IMG/VR virus record: IMGVR_UViG_3300028571_002266
Location: 104,479-168,478 of that record
Source: a virus
Strand: one strand, 5' to 3'
DNA: 64,000 nucleotides
The notes below the pieces were generated by a model, which worked only from the letters and a program-made list of their open reading frames with translations, was not told the origin of the DNA and searched no databases. Position 1 is the first letter of the stretch; each line of letters starts with the position of its first letter. The position numbers were made by a program, and so were the translations under genes. Shown here piece after piece: positions 7,405 through 15,281 of this stretch.

Positions 7405-7776
7405 ATGTCGAAGAGTAAGATTCTCACTCCTATGGGTTCAGTTTATGATTCTACTATTATTGGTGGTGGATCAAAAGTTCCTAAAATCAAATCTGTCAAG
7501 CCAACTGGTTCGCAGGTTCTAATTGAATTCTTGACATCTCAGGAAATGCTTGGGACAAGTCTAGCTGTCAATGAAAAAACAGATTTGAAAGTTCCTTTGC
7601 AAGGCTATGTTCGCTCTGTAGGCCCTAACTTCAAATCATCAGATTATGGGTTTAATATAGGCGACAGAGTCACTGTTTCAGGTCCCGGTATTCATGTTCC
7701 TAATTGGGACAATATTCACCGTGATCGCTTCCTTATGGAACCTTCTTCAATTAAAGGCGTGATCATAGAAGAATGA
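7405..7776 (+). CDS. GroES-like co-chaperonin
   Basis: The 123-residue product has the GroES beta-barrel pattern: a strand pair around KPTGSQVLIEF, a flexible segment where the mobile loop would lie (SQEMLGTSLAVNEKTD, roughly residues 47-63), then GYVRSVGP and FNIGDRVTVSG (about 71-98) and a closing strand GVIIEE. An N-terminal extension of about 25 residues is not typical. Phages such as T4 (gp31) replace host GroES to fold a large capsid protein; that role is inferred. The gene overlaps dnaJ by four bases, which supports a chaperone unit. Sequence similarity is modest, so the call is not certain. Confidence 0.65.
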   Translation: MSKSKILTPMGSVYDSTIIGGGSKVPKIKSVKPTGSQVLIEFLTSQEMLGTSLAVNEKTDLKVPLQGYVRSVGPNFKSSDYGFNIGDRVTVSGPGIHVPNWDNIHRDRFLMEPSSIKGVIIEE

Positions 7777-8828
7777 AAGACTACTATGTCGTTCTAGGTA
7801 TTCCTAGAAATGCATCTAAAGAAGATATTGTTAGGGCATACCGCAAGGGTGCCCAAACACATCATCCTGACCGTAATCCCGGCGACTCAGAAGCCGAAAA
7901 GAGATTTCGTGAAATTCAGGAAGCGTATGAGATATTAAACGATCCAGAAAAACGTGCTGAATATGACAGTGGAGGCCACTCCATGCATTTCAGGATGCGT
8001 GGATTTGAGGGTAATCCTTTCAGTGGTTCATTTGGTGATATTTTCCAGAATAGTTCTTATCGTGGAAGAAATCTAACAGTAAGATTAGAAATTGATTTAT
8101 CAGAAGCTTATAACGGTTGTAACAAAGAAATAATTATAAAAGTTAAAAATACATGCACGACATGTAAGGGTCAAGGCCAGATAAGTAATGAATCATGTGC
8201 TAATTGTAATGGTCAAGGATTCACTAAAGTAAATAATGCTCCTTTTGAATTCAGAACAAATTGTCCAATTTGTAATGGTTTGGGAAAGATAAATCCAATC
8301 ACATGCGTTGATTGCAGTGGTTCTGGAATGCTTTCTGGATATAAGGAAAAAAAGATACAGGTTCAAATTCCATGTGGAGTTGACAGTGGAATTAATCTGA
8401 GAATGCCCGGTCAAGGAGAGGAATCAATCAGGGGAGGAAATCCCGGTGATTTAATTATTCATGTCTTGGTTAAAGAACATGAATATTTTCAAAGAGAAGG
8501 AATAGATCTTCTTGTTGATGTCCCTCTTTCCTTTTCCCAGTTGACATTTGGCTGTGAAGTCGAAATACCTACAATTTGCGACGAGACGCTTACTTGTAAA
8601 ATTCCATTGGGAACACAAAGCCACGCCAAGTTTAAGCTTGGAGGCAAAGGAATGAAACTTCCAAATGGTGTTTATGGTGATATGATTGTTACTGTAAAAG
8701 TTGAGATACCAAAAGGAATAACAGGTGAATATAAAGAAGCAATTTTGAAACTACAGGATTTTGAAAAAAATAACTTTGGATCTAGAAGACAAAGATGGCA
8801 AAAAATTGTAGGCAAAAAAGATAAATAA
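7773..8828 (+). CDS. dnaJ: DnaJ-type Hsp40 chaperone
   Basis: A full class A DnaJ of 351 residues. The J-domain is at 1-67 with the HPD tripeptide at 31-33, which stimulates Hsp70 ATPase. A short Gly/Phe-rich linker follows. Four zinc repeats are CTTCKGQG (128-135), CANCNGQG (142-149), CPICNGLG (164-171) and CVDCSGSG (178-185), followed by the two C-terminal substrate-binding barrels. No DnaK is seen here, so it would work with host DnaK. It is translationally coupled (ATGA) to the GroES-like gene. It is slightly shorter than bacterial DnaJ, mainly in the Gly/Phe linker. Confidence 0.95.
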   Translation: MKDYYVVLGIPRNASKEDIVRAYRKGAQTHHPDRNPGDSEAEKRFREIQEAYEILNDPEKRAEYDSGGHSMHFRMRGFEGNPFSGSFGDIFQNSSYRGRNLTVRLEIDLSEAYNGCNKEIIIKVKNTCTTCKGQGQISNESCANCNGQGFTKVNNAPFEFRTNCPICNGLGKINPITCVDCSGSGMLSGYKEKKIQVQIPCGVDSGINLRMPGQGEESIRGGNPGDLIIHVLVKEHEYFQREGIDLLVDVPLSFSQLTFGCEVEIPTICDETLTCKIPLGTQSHAKFKLGGKGMKLPNGVYGDMIVTVKVEIPKGITGEYKEAILKLQDFEKNNFGSRRQRWQKIVGKKDK

Positions 8829-8848
8829 AAGTTAACTAGGAGAAGAAA

Positions 8849-9052
8849 ATGAATGCTTTGCACAATAAGTTTTTTTGGGTAGTCGCCGCTCTTACCGCAG
8901 CACTTTTAATTTTTGGAATTGGCGGTAAGTTATTTGTGGACAAGGTTGCTGATGTTGTTATTGAAAAGCTGAAAAAAGACTATAGCCCTTCTCCTTACGG
9001 TCCCGGTATTGATCCTGATAAGATTGATGTTACTAAAATTAAGAAAAATTAA
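8849..9052 (+). CDS. Small single-pass membrane protein
   Basis: A 67-residue protein with one hydrophobic segment near the N-terminus (FFWVVAALTAALLIFGIGG, residues 8-26), then an amphipathic helix and a polar tail with Pro and Asp. AGGAG lies 6 bases before the ATG. The stop overlaps the end of the convergent gene by four bases. It could be a holin-like or envelope protein, but a single segment is not enough to say. Confidence 0.6.
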   Translation: MNALHNKFFWVVAALTAALLIFGIGGKLFVDKVADVVIEKLKKDYSPSPYGPGIDPDKIDVTKIKKN

Positions 9053-9399
9053 ATAACGTGACAGCTTTTTATTTGAGAAGGAGCGAGGCTGTTGTCATGC
9101 GACAGCCTTAACATTTTTATTACCATTGTTTTTCCAGTTTCTGGTTGGCCCTTTATCCTTCTAAATTCATCATGTGTAAAATAAAGTTTTGTCCCATCAC
9201 CTAGTTGAATATAAATAGGGTTCTTTTTTCGTATGATGATGTGAATTTTTGCTCTTTTTTCTATTACTGGTAAGTCTAAATCAATATTTGGCAAAATATA
9301 AGATTTTGCCCAATCAAAATTTTCTGAAACAGAAAAAGCCCCAATTCTATCTAGGCAATCTCTTATATTGATAAATTCTTGAAAATTACTGCTCATCAT
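9049..9399 (-). CDS. Hypothetical protein, 116 aa
   Basis: Not recognised. It starts with a double ATG (9399 and 9396), has no Shine-Dalgarno, and has TAAATA four bases upstream on this strand. The product has an RDCLDRIG helix near the N-terminus, a beta-rich centre (KIHIIIRKKNPIYIQLGDGTKLYF) and a short helix with FRRIKGQPETGKTMVIKML. The GQPETGKT stretch is not a Walker A motif. It is divergent from the gene at 9417, and the two share an 17-base intergenic region. Confidence 0.55.
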   Translation of the reverse strand: MMSSNFQEFINIRDCLDRIGAFSVSENFDWAKSYILPNIDLDLPVIEKRAKIHIIIRKKNPIYIQLGDGTKLYFTHDEFRRIKGQPETGKTMVIKMLRLSHDNSLAPSQIKSCHVI

Positions 9400-9403
9400 T
9401 ACT

Positions 9404-9409
9404 TATTTA
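9404..9409 (-). promoter_or_regulatory. TAAATA box 4 bases before ATG (minus strand)
   Basis: On the minus strand TAAATA is followed by AGTA and the ATG at 9399. No ribosome binding site is present. It sits between two divergent genes only 17 bases apart. Confidence 0.45.
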
Positions 9410-9416
9410 GTTTACT

Positions 9417-9719
9417 ATGTCTGGAAAATACAAGATTGTTTCATCTTCCAATATTATCACGATGGTCATCAATTTCAAGGATGAGAATGATGAAAATAGA
9501 ACTGTTAATGTTGGAGTTGATTATTTGATGAGCAAAGTATATTTTTTCGACGAAATTTCAAAAAAAATAGATTATGATGAACTAGAAAAGACTATTCTAA
9601 ATCATATCATTCCTGATATATGCGATTTACCTGAAATACCAGAAGATTTATTGATCAAGGTTGATGAAATTCGTCAGGGCAAGTTTGACAATGAAAGTCT
9701 TTTTAACATGCAAGGATAA
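9417..9719 (+). CDS. Hypothetical protein, 100 aa
   Basis: Not recognised. It begins with a beta-rich part (KIVSSSNIITMVINFKDENDENRTVNVGVDYL) and ends with a helical acidic part containing PDICDLPEIPEDLLIKV. No Shine-Dalgarno is seen in the 17 bases shared with the divergent gene. It is followed after two bases by the next start, so the three genes 9417-10571 form one unit ending in dUTPase. Confidence 0.5.
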   Translation: MSGKYKIVSSSNIITMVINFKDENDENRTVNVGVDYLMSKVYFFDEISKKIDYDELEKTILNHIIPDICDLPEIPEDLLIKVDEIRQGKFDNESLFNMQG

Positions 9720-9721
9720 AG

Positions 9722-10096
9722 ATGGCAAATAATAATACAGAAAGATTTGGATTTAGTGTATCTGCTGGAAACAATAGGCCAGATCCATGTAACTTGAGAA
9801 TTATGACTTTGGAGCGTGTCAATAAAATCATAGAAAATAAAAGATACGAGCCAAAACTAACTTCTCAACTTAAGAAAATGGCATCTTTGTATCCACAACA
9901 AGCATTGGAAAATTTTGTTCAAAATTTTGATCATCATTTACTAAAGGCAAGACAAGCGATAAGAATAAGTAAGCCAACTACATCGCCTGTAGAAGTCACT
10001 GAGGTTGCTGAAATAACTGAAGTCACTGAGGTTGCTGTAGAAGAAATTGTCACTCACGAGAATTCACATGCCCCGTCAGTCGAAGAATTTGAGTAA
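9722..10096 (+). CDS. Hypothetical protein with Val/Thr/Glu repeat tail
   Basis: Not recognised. The 124-residue product has an N-terminal part with CNLRIMTLERVNKIIENKRYE and a helical part (LKKMASLYPQQALENFVQNF). The acidic tail holds repeats (EVTEVAEITEVTEVA). The tail is encoded by an 18-base direct repeat (9991-10008 and 10018-10035, period 27), which could expand or contract by slippage. AAGGA precedes the ATG. Its last 29 bases overlap the chosen start of dUTPase. Confidence 0.55.
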   Translation: MANNNTERFGFSVSAGNNRPDPCNLRIMTLERVNKIIENKRYEPKLTSQLKKMASLYPQQALENFVQNFDHHLLKARQAIRISKPTTSPVEVTEVAEITEVTEVAVEEIVTHENSHAPSVEEFE

Positions 10097-10571
10097 AGAA
10101 CTACCTTTGCCGGGATCAAAAATTCCAGTAAAGATTGTAGCAGATAGCCCACAGTTTGTGCCGAAATATAAAACTTCTGGTGCGGCAGCAGCAGACTTAG
10201 TTGCTAATATTCCCACAAATGATGCTGGTCATAATTTTGTCAGTGTCATGCCAAGCCAGACAGAAGTGATCGATTGTGGATTCAGCATGTCTCTTCCTCA
10301 AGGCTGGGAAGCGCAAATCAGAGCAAGAAGCGGTCTTGCAGTTCAAGGTCTACAAGTAACCAATGGACCCGGAACTATCGATAGTGATTTTACCGGAAGA
10401 ATCAAAGTAATTGTCAATAGTGCAAGCAAAAACATCATCAGGATCACTCATGGTGATCGTGTAGCACAGATTTTAATAAAACCTGTGTGGCAAATTGATT
10501 GGGTTGAAGTTGATTCTTTAGAAGTTACTGAGCGTGGTGATAAAGGTTTTGGTTCAACAGGAAAAAATTGA
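10068..10571 (+). CDS. dut: dUTPase (deoxyuridine triphosphatase)
   Basis: It hydrolyses dUTP to dUMP, keeping uracil out of DNA and feeding dTMP synthesis. The five motifs of trimeric dUTPases are present in 167 residues: SGAAAADL (37-44), RARSGLA (85-91), NGPGTIDSDFTG (99-110, catalytic Asp in the DSD part), GDRVAQ (129-134) and RGDKGFGSTG (156-165, closing lid). ATG 10068 is chosen; an upstream ATG at 10047 would only lengthen the overlap with the preceding gene. Phages commonly carry it. Confidence 0.95.
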   Translation: MPRQSKNLSKELPLPGSKIPVKIVADSPQFVPKYKTSGAAAADLVANIPTNDAGHNFVSVMPSQTEVIDCGFSMSLPQGWEAQIRARSGLAVQGLQVTNGPGTIDSDFTGRIKVIVNSASKNIIRITHGDRVAQILIKPVWQIDWVEVDSLEVTERGDKGFGSTGKN

Positions 10572-10578
10572 GGTTAAA

Positions 10579-10794
10579 ATGAAAATATTTGCTGTAATTA
10601 GCGTTGCCAGACAAGTAGACGGAGAATGGGTCTGTGTCAAAACAGAAAAAGCATTCAAGAGTTCTTCTTCGGCAGAAAAATATGCAAATAATTTAGCAAG
10701 AAATTATGCAGAAAAGATCACTACTGCTAGTGGTGTAATGAATTGTATTTGTGAAAGAGGAGTTTTTGAAATAGATGTTGATGAACAGGAATAA
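10579..10794 (+). CDS. Hypothetical protein, 71 aa
   Basis: Not recognised. ATG 10579 follows GAGG at the end of dUTPase and gives MKIFAVISVARQVDGEW. The fold looks like a small alpha/beta unit: strand, helix (SAEKYANNLARNYAEKI), two strands (NCICERGVFEIDVDE). It is the last gene of the dUTPase unit. A TATAAT at 10811-10816 starts the next transcript. Confidence 0.55.
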   Translation: MKIFAVISVARQVDGEWVCVKTEKAFKSSSSAEKYANNLARNYAEKITTASGVMNCICERGVFEIDVDEQE

Positions 10795-10832
10795 TCAACA
10801 TTAACCCCATTATAATTAACTGAGGAGAATCC

Positions 10833-11570
10833 ATGGCCACACAGAATAATTACAATCCACTTGAAGGCGACCGTCCAGAAATGACGGTAAAGCTTCACGA
10901 AAATTCTGACGATCATATTTCAATTATTGTCGTCCATAGAGATAGACCTGAATATTTGAACATTTGCCTTCAGTCAATTGCAGTCACCAGCTTCAACAAC
11001 AACTACGAAATCATCGTTGTCGATAACGGAAGCGGCAAGGAATCACAAGAATTCCTTAAGGATATCGAAGGGGAAGTCAAGGTCGTAAAGAATGAGAAGA
11101 ATCTTTACTGGTCAGCAGCTTGTAATAAAGGCGTACAGGCTGCTGATAAAAACAGTAAATATTTTATCTTCATGCATTGTGACATCGTAGTAATCAATCC
11201 TGCTTGGATTGACTTGCTTGTAAATGTGTCAGAAGCACAACATTCAGGATTCGTTGGGGTTGACACTCAATCCTATATGATGGGAAATCAAAAGGTTGAT
11301 TTCCTCCAAGATCATATTACCTTGATAACAAGAGAAGCTTGGAGTGATATTGGTCCTTGGCCAGAACAACTTCCACAAATAGGCCCATCTTTCATTCTCA
11401 CAATCAGAGCTCAACAGAAGGGCCATAAGCCTCAGATTATGAAAAATCCAATCATCCATCACTACAAGATTTTTAGCATGGATATTTCAGAATATGAAAG
11501 AATGACAGAGCAGGCGATGACAACATTACCAAAACTAATGACTGATGTTTACTCAAAGGCTGTTTCATGA
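10833..11570 (+). CDS. Family 2-like glycosyltransferase
   Basis: A GT-A fold enzyme that would transfer a sugar from a nucleotide sugar. Visible are the first strand-helix (ISIIVVHRDRPEYLNICLQSI, 29-49), the nucleotide-binding IIVVDNGSG (60-68), the NKG helix and a metal-site-like HCD (115-117). It has 245 residues and no membrane segment. A GAGGAG site and an upstream TATAAT (10811-10816) suggest its own transcript. It overlaps the next gene, a 2OG-Fe(II) oxygenase, by four bases, so the two probably act on the same substrate. The substrate is unknown. Confidence 0.8.
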   Translation: MATQNNYNPLEGDRPEMTVKLHENSDDHISIIVVHRDRPEYLNICLQSIAVTSFNNNYEIIVVDNGSGKESQEFLKDIEGEVKVVKNEKNLYWSAACNKGVQAADKNSKYFIFMHCDIVVINPAWIDLLVNVSEAQHSGFVGVDTQSYMMGNQKVDFLQDHITLITREAWSDIGPWPEQLPQIGPSFILTIRAQQKGHKPQIMKNPIIHHYKIFSMDISEYERMTEQAMTTLPKLMTDVYSKAVS

Positions 11571-12220
11571 AACAGGTCGTAAGGACCGATAAATTCGCAA
11601 TTTTTGATGATGTGTTCAAACAAGATTTGTTTGACACATTGGTTAGACATTTTTGCGAAATTGATTTCGTAAAACATAATCAAAACTTGATTAAAGTTTG
11701 GAAAATAAGCGATGGAGAAATTTTTGGTGGAGAATCTCATAGCTCCAAAAAATTTCCCTTTAACAGTCCTTTGGATTTTGTCCATAATACTGTTTACTAT
11801 CTTGCTAAAAATAATATTCAAGATTTGGTTGGAAAAGAAGGAGAAGAATGGACAGAAATAATTTATCGTCCTTACATTTACCCAGTAGGAACAAAAATAT
11901 CTTGGCATAATGATTCAGGTTATACTGCTGCATGTATTTTTTATTGCCATAGAGAATGGAGTCCTTTTTGGGGTGGCGAATTAATGATTGCAAACACTCC
12001 AAATAGCGAACAATATCCAGAATTGAAATCTAGCCCAGACGATCTTTTTTCTAAAGACTATACTAAACCTTTTTTGAATTACTTTGGATTTGGTCAATAC
12101 ATCACACCTATTCCAAATAGAATGGTTTTCACTAAAGGTGGAGTTTGGCATGGGATTAACAGAGTCGATGTGGCAGCAGGAGATAACCTTAGATTTTCAA
12201 TTGTAGCTTTCTTCAAGTGA
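11567..12220 (+). CDS. 2-oxoglutarate/Fe(II) oxygenase, prolyl-hydroxylase type
   Basis: The C-terminal half has the jelly-roll iron site: H114-x-D116 in SWHNDSGY, a second His195 in GGVWHGINRV, and Arg209 in DNLRFSIVAF to hold 2-oxoglutarate. This is the layout of prolyl 4-hydroxylase-like enzymes, which hydroxylate proteins, sugars or small molecules. It has 217 residues and no signal peptide. Coupling (ATGA) to a glycosyltransferase suggests hydroxylation before glycosylation or decoration of a glycan. A second oxygenase with the same site is at 25764. Confidence 0.8.
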   Translation: MKQVVRTDKFAIFDDVFKQDLFDTLVRHFCEIDFVKHNQNLIKVWKISDGEIFGGESHSSKKFPFNSPLDFVHNTVYYLAKNNIQDLVGKEGEEWTEIIYRPYIYPVGTKISWHNDSGYTAACIFYCHREWSPFWGGELMIANTPNSEQYPELKSSPDDLFSKDYTKPFLNYFGFGQYITPIPNRMVFTKGGVWHGINRVDVAAGDNLRFSIVAFFK

Positions 12221-12224
12221 GAAA

Positions 12225-12704
12225 CTAATCTTTCTTTGTATTTTCTAAATTCTTGACAAAATTAATCCAATCTTCATTAACCCATATAACTGGTGAATGG
12301 GTGCAGTATGCTGCTGCATAACTCATGCAGAAAATTTCTTCTGCATTTTGTTGCAAGGCATGTTTTTGTTCCTTATGTGGGAATTTATCTATTTGCGTTT
12401 GCTTAGTCTTCTTGACTAATTCTTCCCATTTCTTCTTCAAATCTTTGGTCATAATATATTCCCAGACCAAATGAGCAATTTCATGCAATGTTGTGAACGC
12501 TCTGCTGTAGTTCCATGGAGCAGCTACAACGATCCTGTTTTTGAAAATATAACCAATATGATCATTATCGCCGTCTAAAGTGTTGCCACTTGTATATTTG
12601 AATTTATATCCATTGAGAAGATCACGATGTTTCTTAGGAAGAGAAGAAATTAACTTCTCAACATCTTTTTGTTCTTCAGATTCAAGAAAAGTTTTGAATT
12701 CCAT
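12225..12704 (-). CDS. HExxH zinc metalloprotease-like protein
   Basis: The 159-residue product contains TTLHEIAHLVWE (HEIAH at 74-78), a zinc-protease motif, with a possible third ligand among the acidic residues at 122-123 (NAEEIF). The start at 12704 follows GGGAG by six bases. A longer version from 12749 would start right after a TAAATA. The N-terminus MEFKTFLESEEQKDV is almost that of the CCA-adding enzyme (MNFRLWLESEEKQDV), although the proteins are unrelated, which suggests a common targeting tag. It converges with the oxygenase gene. Substrate unknown. Confidence 0.7.
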   Translation of the reverse strand: MEFKTFLESEEQKDVEKLISSLPKKHRDLLNGYKFKYTSGNTLDGDNDHIGYIFKNRIVVAAPWNYSRAFTTLHEIAHLVWEYIMTKDLKKKWEELVKKTKQTQIDKFPHKEQKHALQQNAEEIFCMSYAAAYCTHSPVIWVNEDWINFVKNLENTKKD

Positions 12705-12788
12705 CTTTTTCTCCCAAGATATAAATGATTCAACCATATTATTTAACAATAAATTCGACTATATTGTTTTCAAATTCCTAATACATAA

Positions 12789-13031
12789 CATCACAATGGA
12801 AATGTTCAATATGATACTTCAGCGACATCTTTGGCAAGTGGAAGTGGTACTGATGTCATAGGTGGTTATGTGAATAAACAAGGCAGTTTGGATATTACTA
12901 GCATAAATCAATTCAACTTCCAGATTGGAAGGTTTTTGGATGGCACGAGTGAAGTTATCACAGTTGCTTTTGCCCCAACATCAGCAAACACTAAGGTTTT
13001 GGCTGATTTGGCTTGGTTTGAAATTGTTTGA
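12789..13031 (+). pseudogene. C-terminal remnant of a virion-type protein
   Basis: From a stop at 12786 this frame reads HHNGNVQYDTSATSLASGSG and on to ADLAWFEIV, with only a TTG at 12831 as a possible start and no ribosome site. The reading looks like the last 80 residues of a beta-structured phage surface protein. It is most simply the tail end of a gene whose front was lost, perhaps through insertion or deletion next to the convergent protease gene at 12704. A strong terminator follows directly. It could still be translated as a short protein from TTG. Confidence 0.5.
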
Positions 13032-13040
13032 TAATTTGGT

Positions 13041-13078
13041 AAAAAAAACCACTCAAATATTTTTATTTGAGTGGTTTT
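13041..13078. terminator. Bidirectional terminator
   Basis: A perfect 15-base-pair stem (13045-13059 with 13064-13078) and a TTTT loop, flanked by A and T runs on both strands. It ends the remnant gene on the plus strand and the fibre gene on the minus strand. Confidence 0.85.
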
Positions 13079-13096
13079 ACTGTAAAAAATAAATTT

Positions 13097-14041
13097 TTAG
13101 ACTATTGCAGATGTGTCAACACTCTTCCATGCTCCGCCAACATAGACCTCTATGTTGCCTGTCGCTGTGTTGTAGCAGAACATACCGTTAGTTGCAGTGC
13201 CAGCAGCAGCGTTTCTTGCAGTATTGTCTGCATAGACTGGCATTCTTGGCATAGAATTCAAATAAATATGACCATTTCTACCAGCACCAGAATTAGTGCC
13301 ACAAGTAAGGTTCATATCACCAGCACGATCTGTGCCAACGCTATTACCAGAAATCAAGGTTAAATCGCCACCACGACCATCAACAGTGCCATCTCCAGCT
13401 TCAATAGCAATATCTCCACCATCTATATCTGTAGTGGCTAATGAATTACCAGCATATATAAATATGTCACCTGCTTCTGGATCATCTCCAGTGCTACCAT
13501 CTCCATTGCCACTATCGCCAGCATAGATGTAAACATCACCAGCTTGACCATCATCGCCAGAATCTCCAGCTTCTAATCTAATATCGCCACCATCGCTGTC
13601 GCCAATGCCAGTAGATGCATTGCCACCATATATGAGTACATCTCCTGCATCGGAATTATCGGCAGCATCTGCATTGCCACCTCTAATCGTTACATCTCCA
13701 GCGTTTGCATCTGGACCATCTCCAGTATTGCCAGCTTCGATGTTGATGTTTCCGCCTTCACCATTACCGTTAGCGTGACCACCTTTTATGAAAACACTAC
13801 CACCATCAGCATCGATACCATTAGCCGCTAATGGATATCCATTTCCACCTTTGATAGTAATATTTGAAGCACTAATGGAATTCACTATTCCGTCTGCTGT
13901 GGAAATTGTTATATTCGATGAAAAGTTTTCAAAAATTTTACCCTCTTGTATGTTTACTTTTTTTACTACACCGTTTACAATTTTCGGTAAAGATTTTTCT
14001 GCCGATCCTATTCCTGTTCCTTCTTGACTTGTAGCGCCCAT
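13097..14041 (-). CDS. Glycine-rich repeat fibre protein (beta-helix type)
   Basis: A 314-residue protein. From about residue 60 to 255 it repeats a short unit of the type GGDIxIEAGDSGDG, with alternating hydrophobic residues and GG or GD turns (GGNINIEAGN, AGDVTIRGGN, AGDVYIYAGD, AGDIFIYAGN, GGDLTLISGN). Such repeats form beta-helices in phage fibres and adhesins. The C-terminus (YADNTARNAAAGTATNGMFC, then GGAWKSV) resembles fibre tips. GGAG precedes the ATG, and a TAAATA lies about 45 bases upstream on this strand. The first 35 residues may attach it to the virion. The receptor is unknown. Confidence 0.75.
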   Translation of the reverse strand: MGATSQEGTGIGSAEKSLPKIVNGVVKKVNIQEGKIFENFSSNITISTADGIVNSISASNITIKGGNGYPLAANGIDADGGSVFIKGGHANGNGEGGNINIEAGNTGDGPDANAGDVTIRGGNADAADNSDAGDVLIYGGNASTGIGDSDGGDIRLEAGDSGDDGQAGDVYIYAGDSGNGDGSTGDDPEAGDIFIYAGNSLATTDIDGGDIAIEAGDGTVDGRGGDLTLISGNSVGTDRAGDMNLTCGTNSGAGRNGHIYLNSMPRMPVYADNTARNAAAGTATNGMFCYNTATGNIEVYVGGAWKSVDTSAIV

Positions 14042-14122
14042 ATTTTCTCCTTAATAAAATAAAATAAAACTATTGTCTCTATATTTATTGTTTTGCATTA
14101 AAAAATAAATTACTGCATTGCT

Positions 14123-14128
14123 TAAATA
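14123..14128 (+). promoter_or_regulatory. TAAATA box 4 bases before ATG
   Basis: TAAATA, then AGGC, then the ATG of phoH at 14133. The AAGG between them is too close to the ATG to serve as a normal Shine-Dalgarno. Confidence 0.5.
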
Positions 14129-14132
14129 AGGC

Positions 14133-14867
14133 ATGGCAAAACCAAGAAAAAAACCCGTCAAGAATGAAAAGACCAACACAACACCAGCACAGCATGCTAG
14201 TGGTAAAAAGCCATTTCATGTTGAGTTTATGAATGCTGCTCAAAAAATGGCTTGGGGTGCATTTGATCAGCATGATGTTTTGTTTTTGCTAGGAGCTCCC
14301 GGTACGGGGAAGTCACACCTCGCTTGCGCCTTTGCAATTAGTGAGATTTTAGCTAAAAGAAAAGAAAAAATTATTATAACAAGACCAACCATTGAAGCTG
14401 GTGGCCGAGGACTTGGGTTTTTACCGGGCTCGGCGGAAGAAAAATTAAACCCTTATATGCTTCCTCTTTTTGATTGTATGGATAGGTGTTTGGGAACATT
14501 TTCTCCACAGAGGGACATAATCAATAAGAGTGTAGAGCTTTCTCCTCTTCAGTTTATGCGTGGTAGAAGTTTTCATGATTCAGTTTGTATTCTTGATGAA
14601 GCTCAGAATTGCAATTATGCTGAAATTAAATTGTTTCTTACAAGATTTGGACAGAACAGTAAAGTAATCATTACTGGTGATCCGATGCAAAGCGATTTGC
14701 CTTGGAAGGACAGGGCTTTGATGAATGTTGTTGATAGGTTGTCAAGCTTAAAGGGAGTTGGAATAATAAACTTCAAGGCTAATTCTATTGTTCGACATCC
14801 ATTGATTGCATCGATTCTTGAGAAGTTGGAAGAGGATAAGGAGGAGAGTGGCACTAGTAGTTCCTGA
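14133..14867 (+). CDS. phoH: PhoH-like ATPase
   Basis: PhoH proteins are SF1-helicase-like P-loop ATPases common in phages; their role, probably on RNA, is still unclear. The 244-residue product has Walker A GAPGTGKS (54-61), TRPTIEAGG (83-91), Walker B with ILDEAQN (153-159), the sensor TGDPMQSD, and RHP near the C-terminus. The N-terminal 25 residues are Lys/Pro/Thr-rich and probably disordered. Its end overlaps the next gene by 20 bases. Its start carries a TAAATA box instead of a clear ribosome site, suggesting late expression. Confidence 0.92.
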   Translation: MAKPRKKPVKNEKTNTTPAQHASGKKPFHVEFMNAAQKMAWGAFDQHDVLFLLGAPGTGKSHLACAFAISEILAKRKEKIIITRPTIEAGGRGLGFLPGSAEEKLNPYMLPLFDCMDRCLGTFSPQRDIINKSVELSPLQFMRGRSFHDSVCILDEAQNCNYAEIKLFLTRFGQNSKVIITGDPMQSDLPWKDRALMNVVDRLSSLKGVGIINFKANSIVRHPLIASILEKLEEDKEESGTSSS

Positions 14868-15258
14868 TCTTGGCGAAATTGAACTTTTGACTAAATTGTT
14901 AAAAAACACTGCTGATACAGAGGATTATATTCTTAAGCTTTATAAGAATAATTACACTCCAATTGCAGCAACTGTTGTTGGTAGTTTTACTGAGGCTGAT
15001 TTTACAAATTATGTAGATAAGACCATTGCAAGATCAGATTGGGCCACACCTTCAACTGTAAGTAATAAAGCTGAATCTAGTGTTGCGACACAATCATGGA
15101 CATGTGGTGTTACTACCAACACAATTTATGGTTATTATGTAGTTGGCGCAACTTCTGGTGTTTGTTTGTGGGCGGAAGAATTTGCGGCAGCAAGAGTTCT
15201 TGCAGACGGAGATATTCTTAATCTTACTCCAAAATTTAATCTTTCTAGCGCCAATTAA
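14848..15258 (+). CDS. Probable virion protein, 136 aa
   Basis: GTG 14848 is used because AAGGAGGAG lies just before it, inside the end of phoH. The product begins VALVVPDLGEIELLTKLLKN, then a beta-rich part with NNYTPIAATVVGSFTEADFTNY and a C-terminal LADGDILNLTPKFNLSSAN. This arrangement (a short helix followed by a beta domain that ends with a GDxLNLTPxFxLSSA phrase) is familiar from small conserved structural proteins of marine and other phages. The exact position in the particle is not known. Confidence 0.6.
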   Translation: MALVVPDLGEIELLTKLLKNTADTEDYILKLYKNNYTPIAATVVGSFTEADFTNYVDKTIARSDWATPSTVSNKAESSVATQSWTCGVTTNTIYGYYVVGATSGVCLWAEEFAAARVLADGDILNLTPKFNLSSAN

Positions 15259-15271
15259 TATTCTTAATTAG

Positions 15272-15277
15272 TAAATA
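15272..15277 (+). promoter_or_regulatory. TAAATA box 4 bases before ATG
   Basis: TAAATA, then GGTA, then the ATG at 15282; no ribosome binding site in the usual window. Confidence 0.5.
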
Positions 15278-15281
15278 GGTA

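Noticed and set aside
12580-12861. Plus-strand 93-residue frame
   Set aside because: It overlaps the HExxH protease gene in antisense and has no ribosome site; the remnant frame at 12789 explains the coding signal there.
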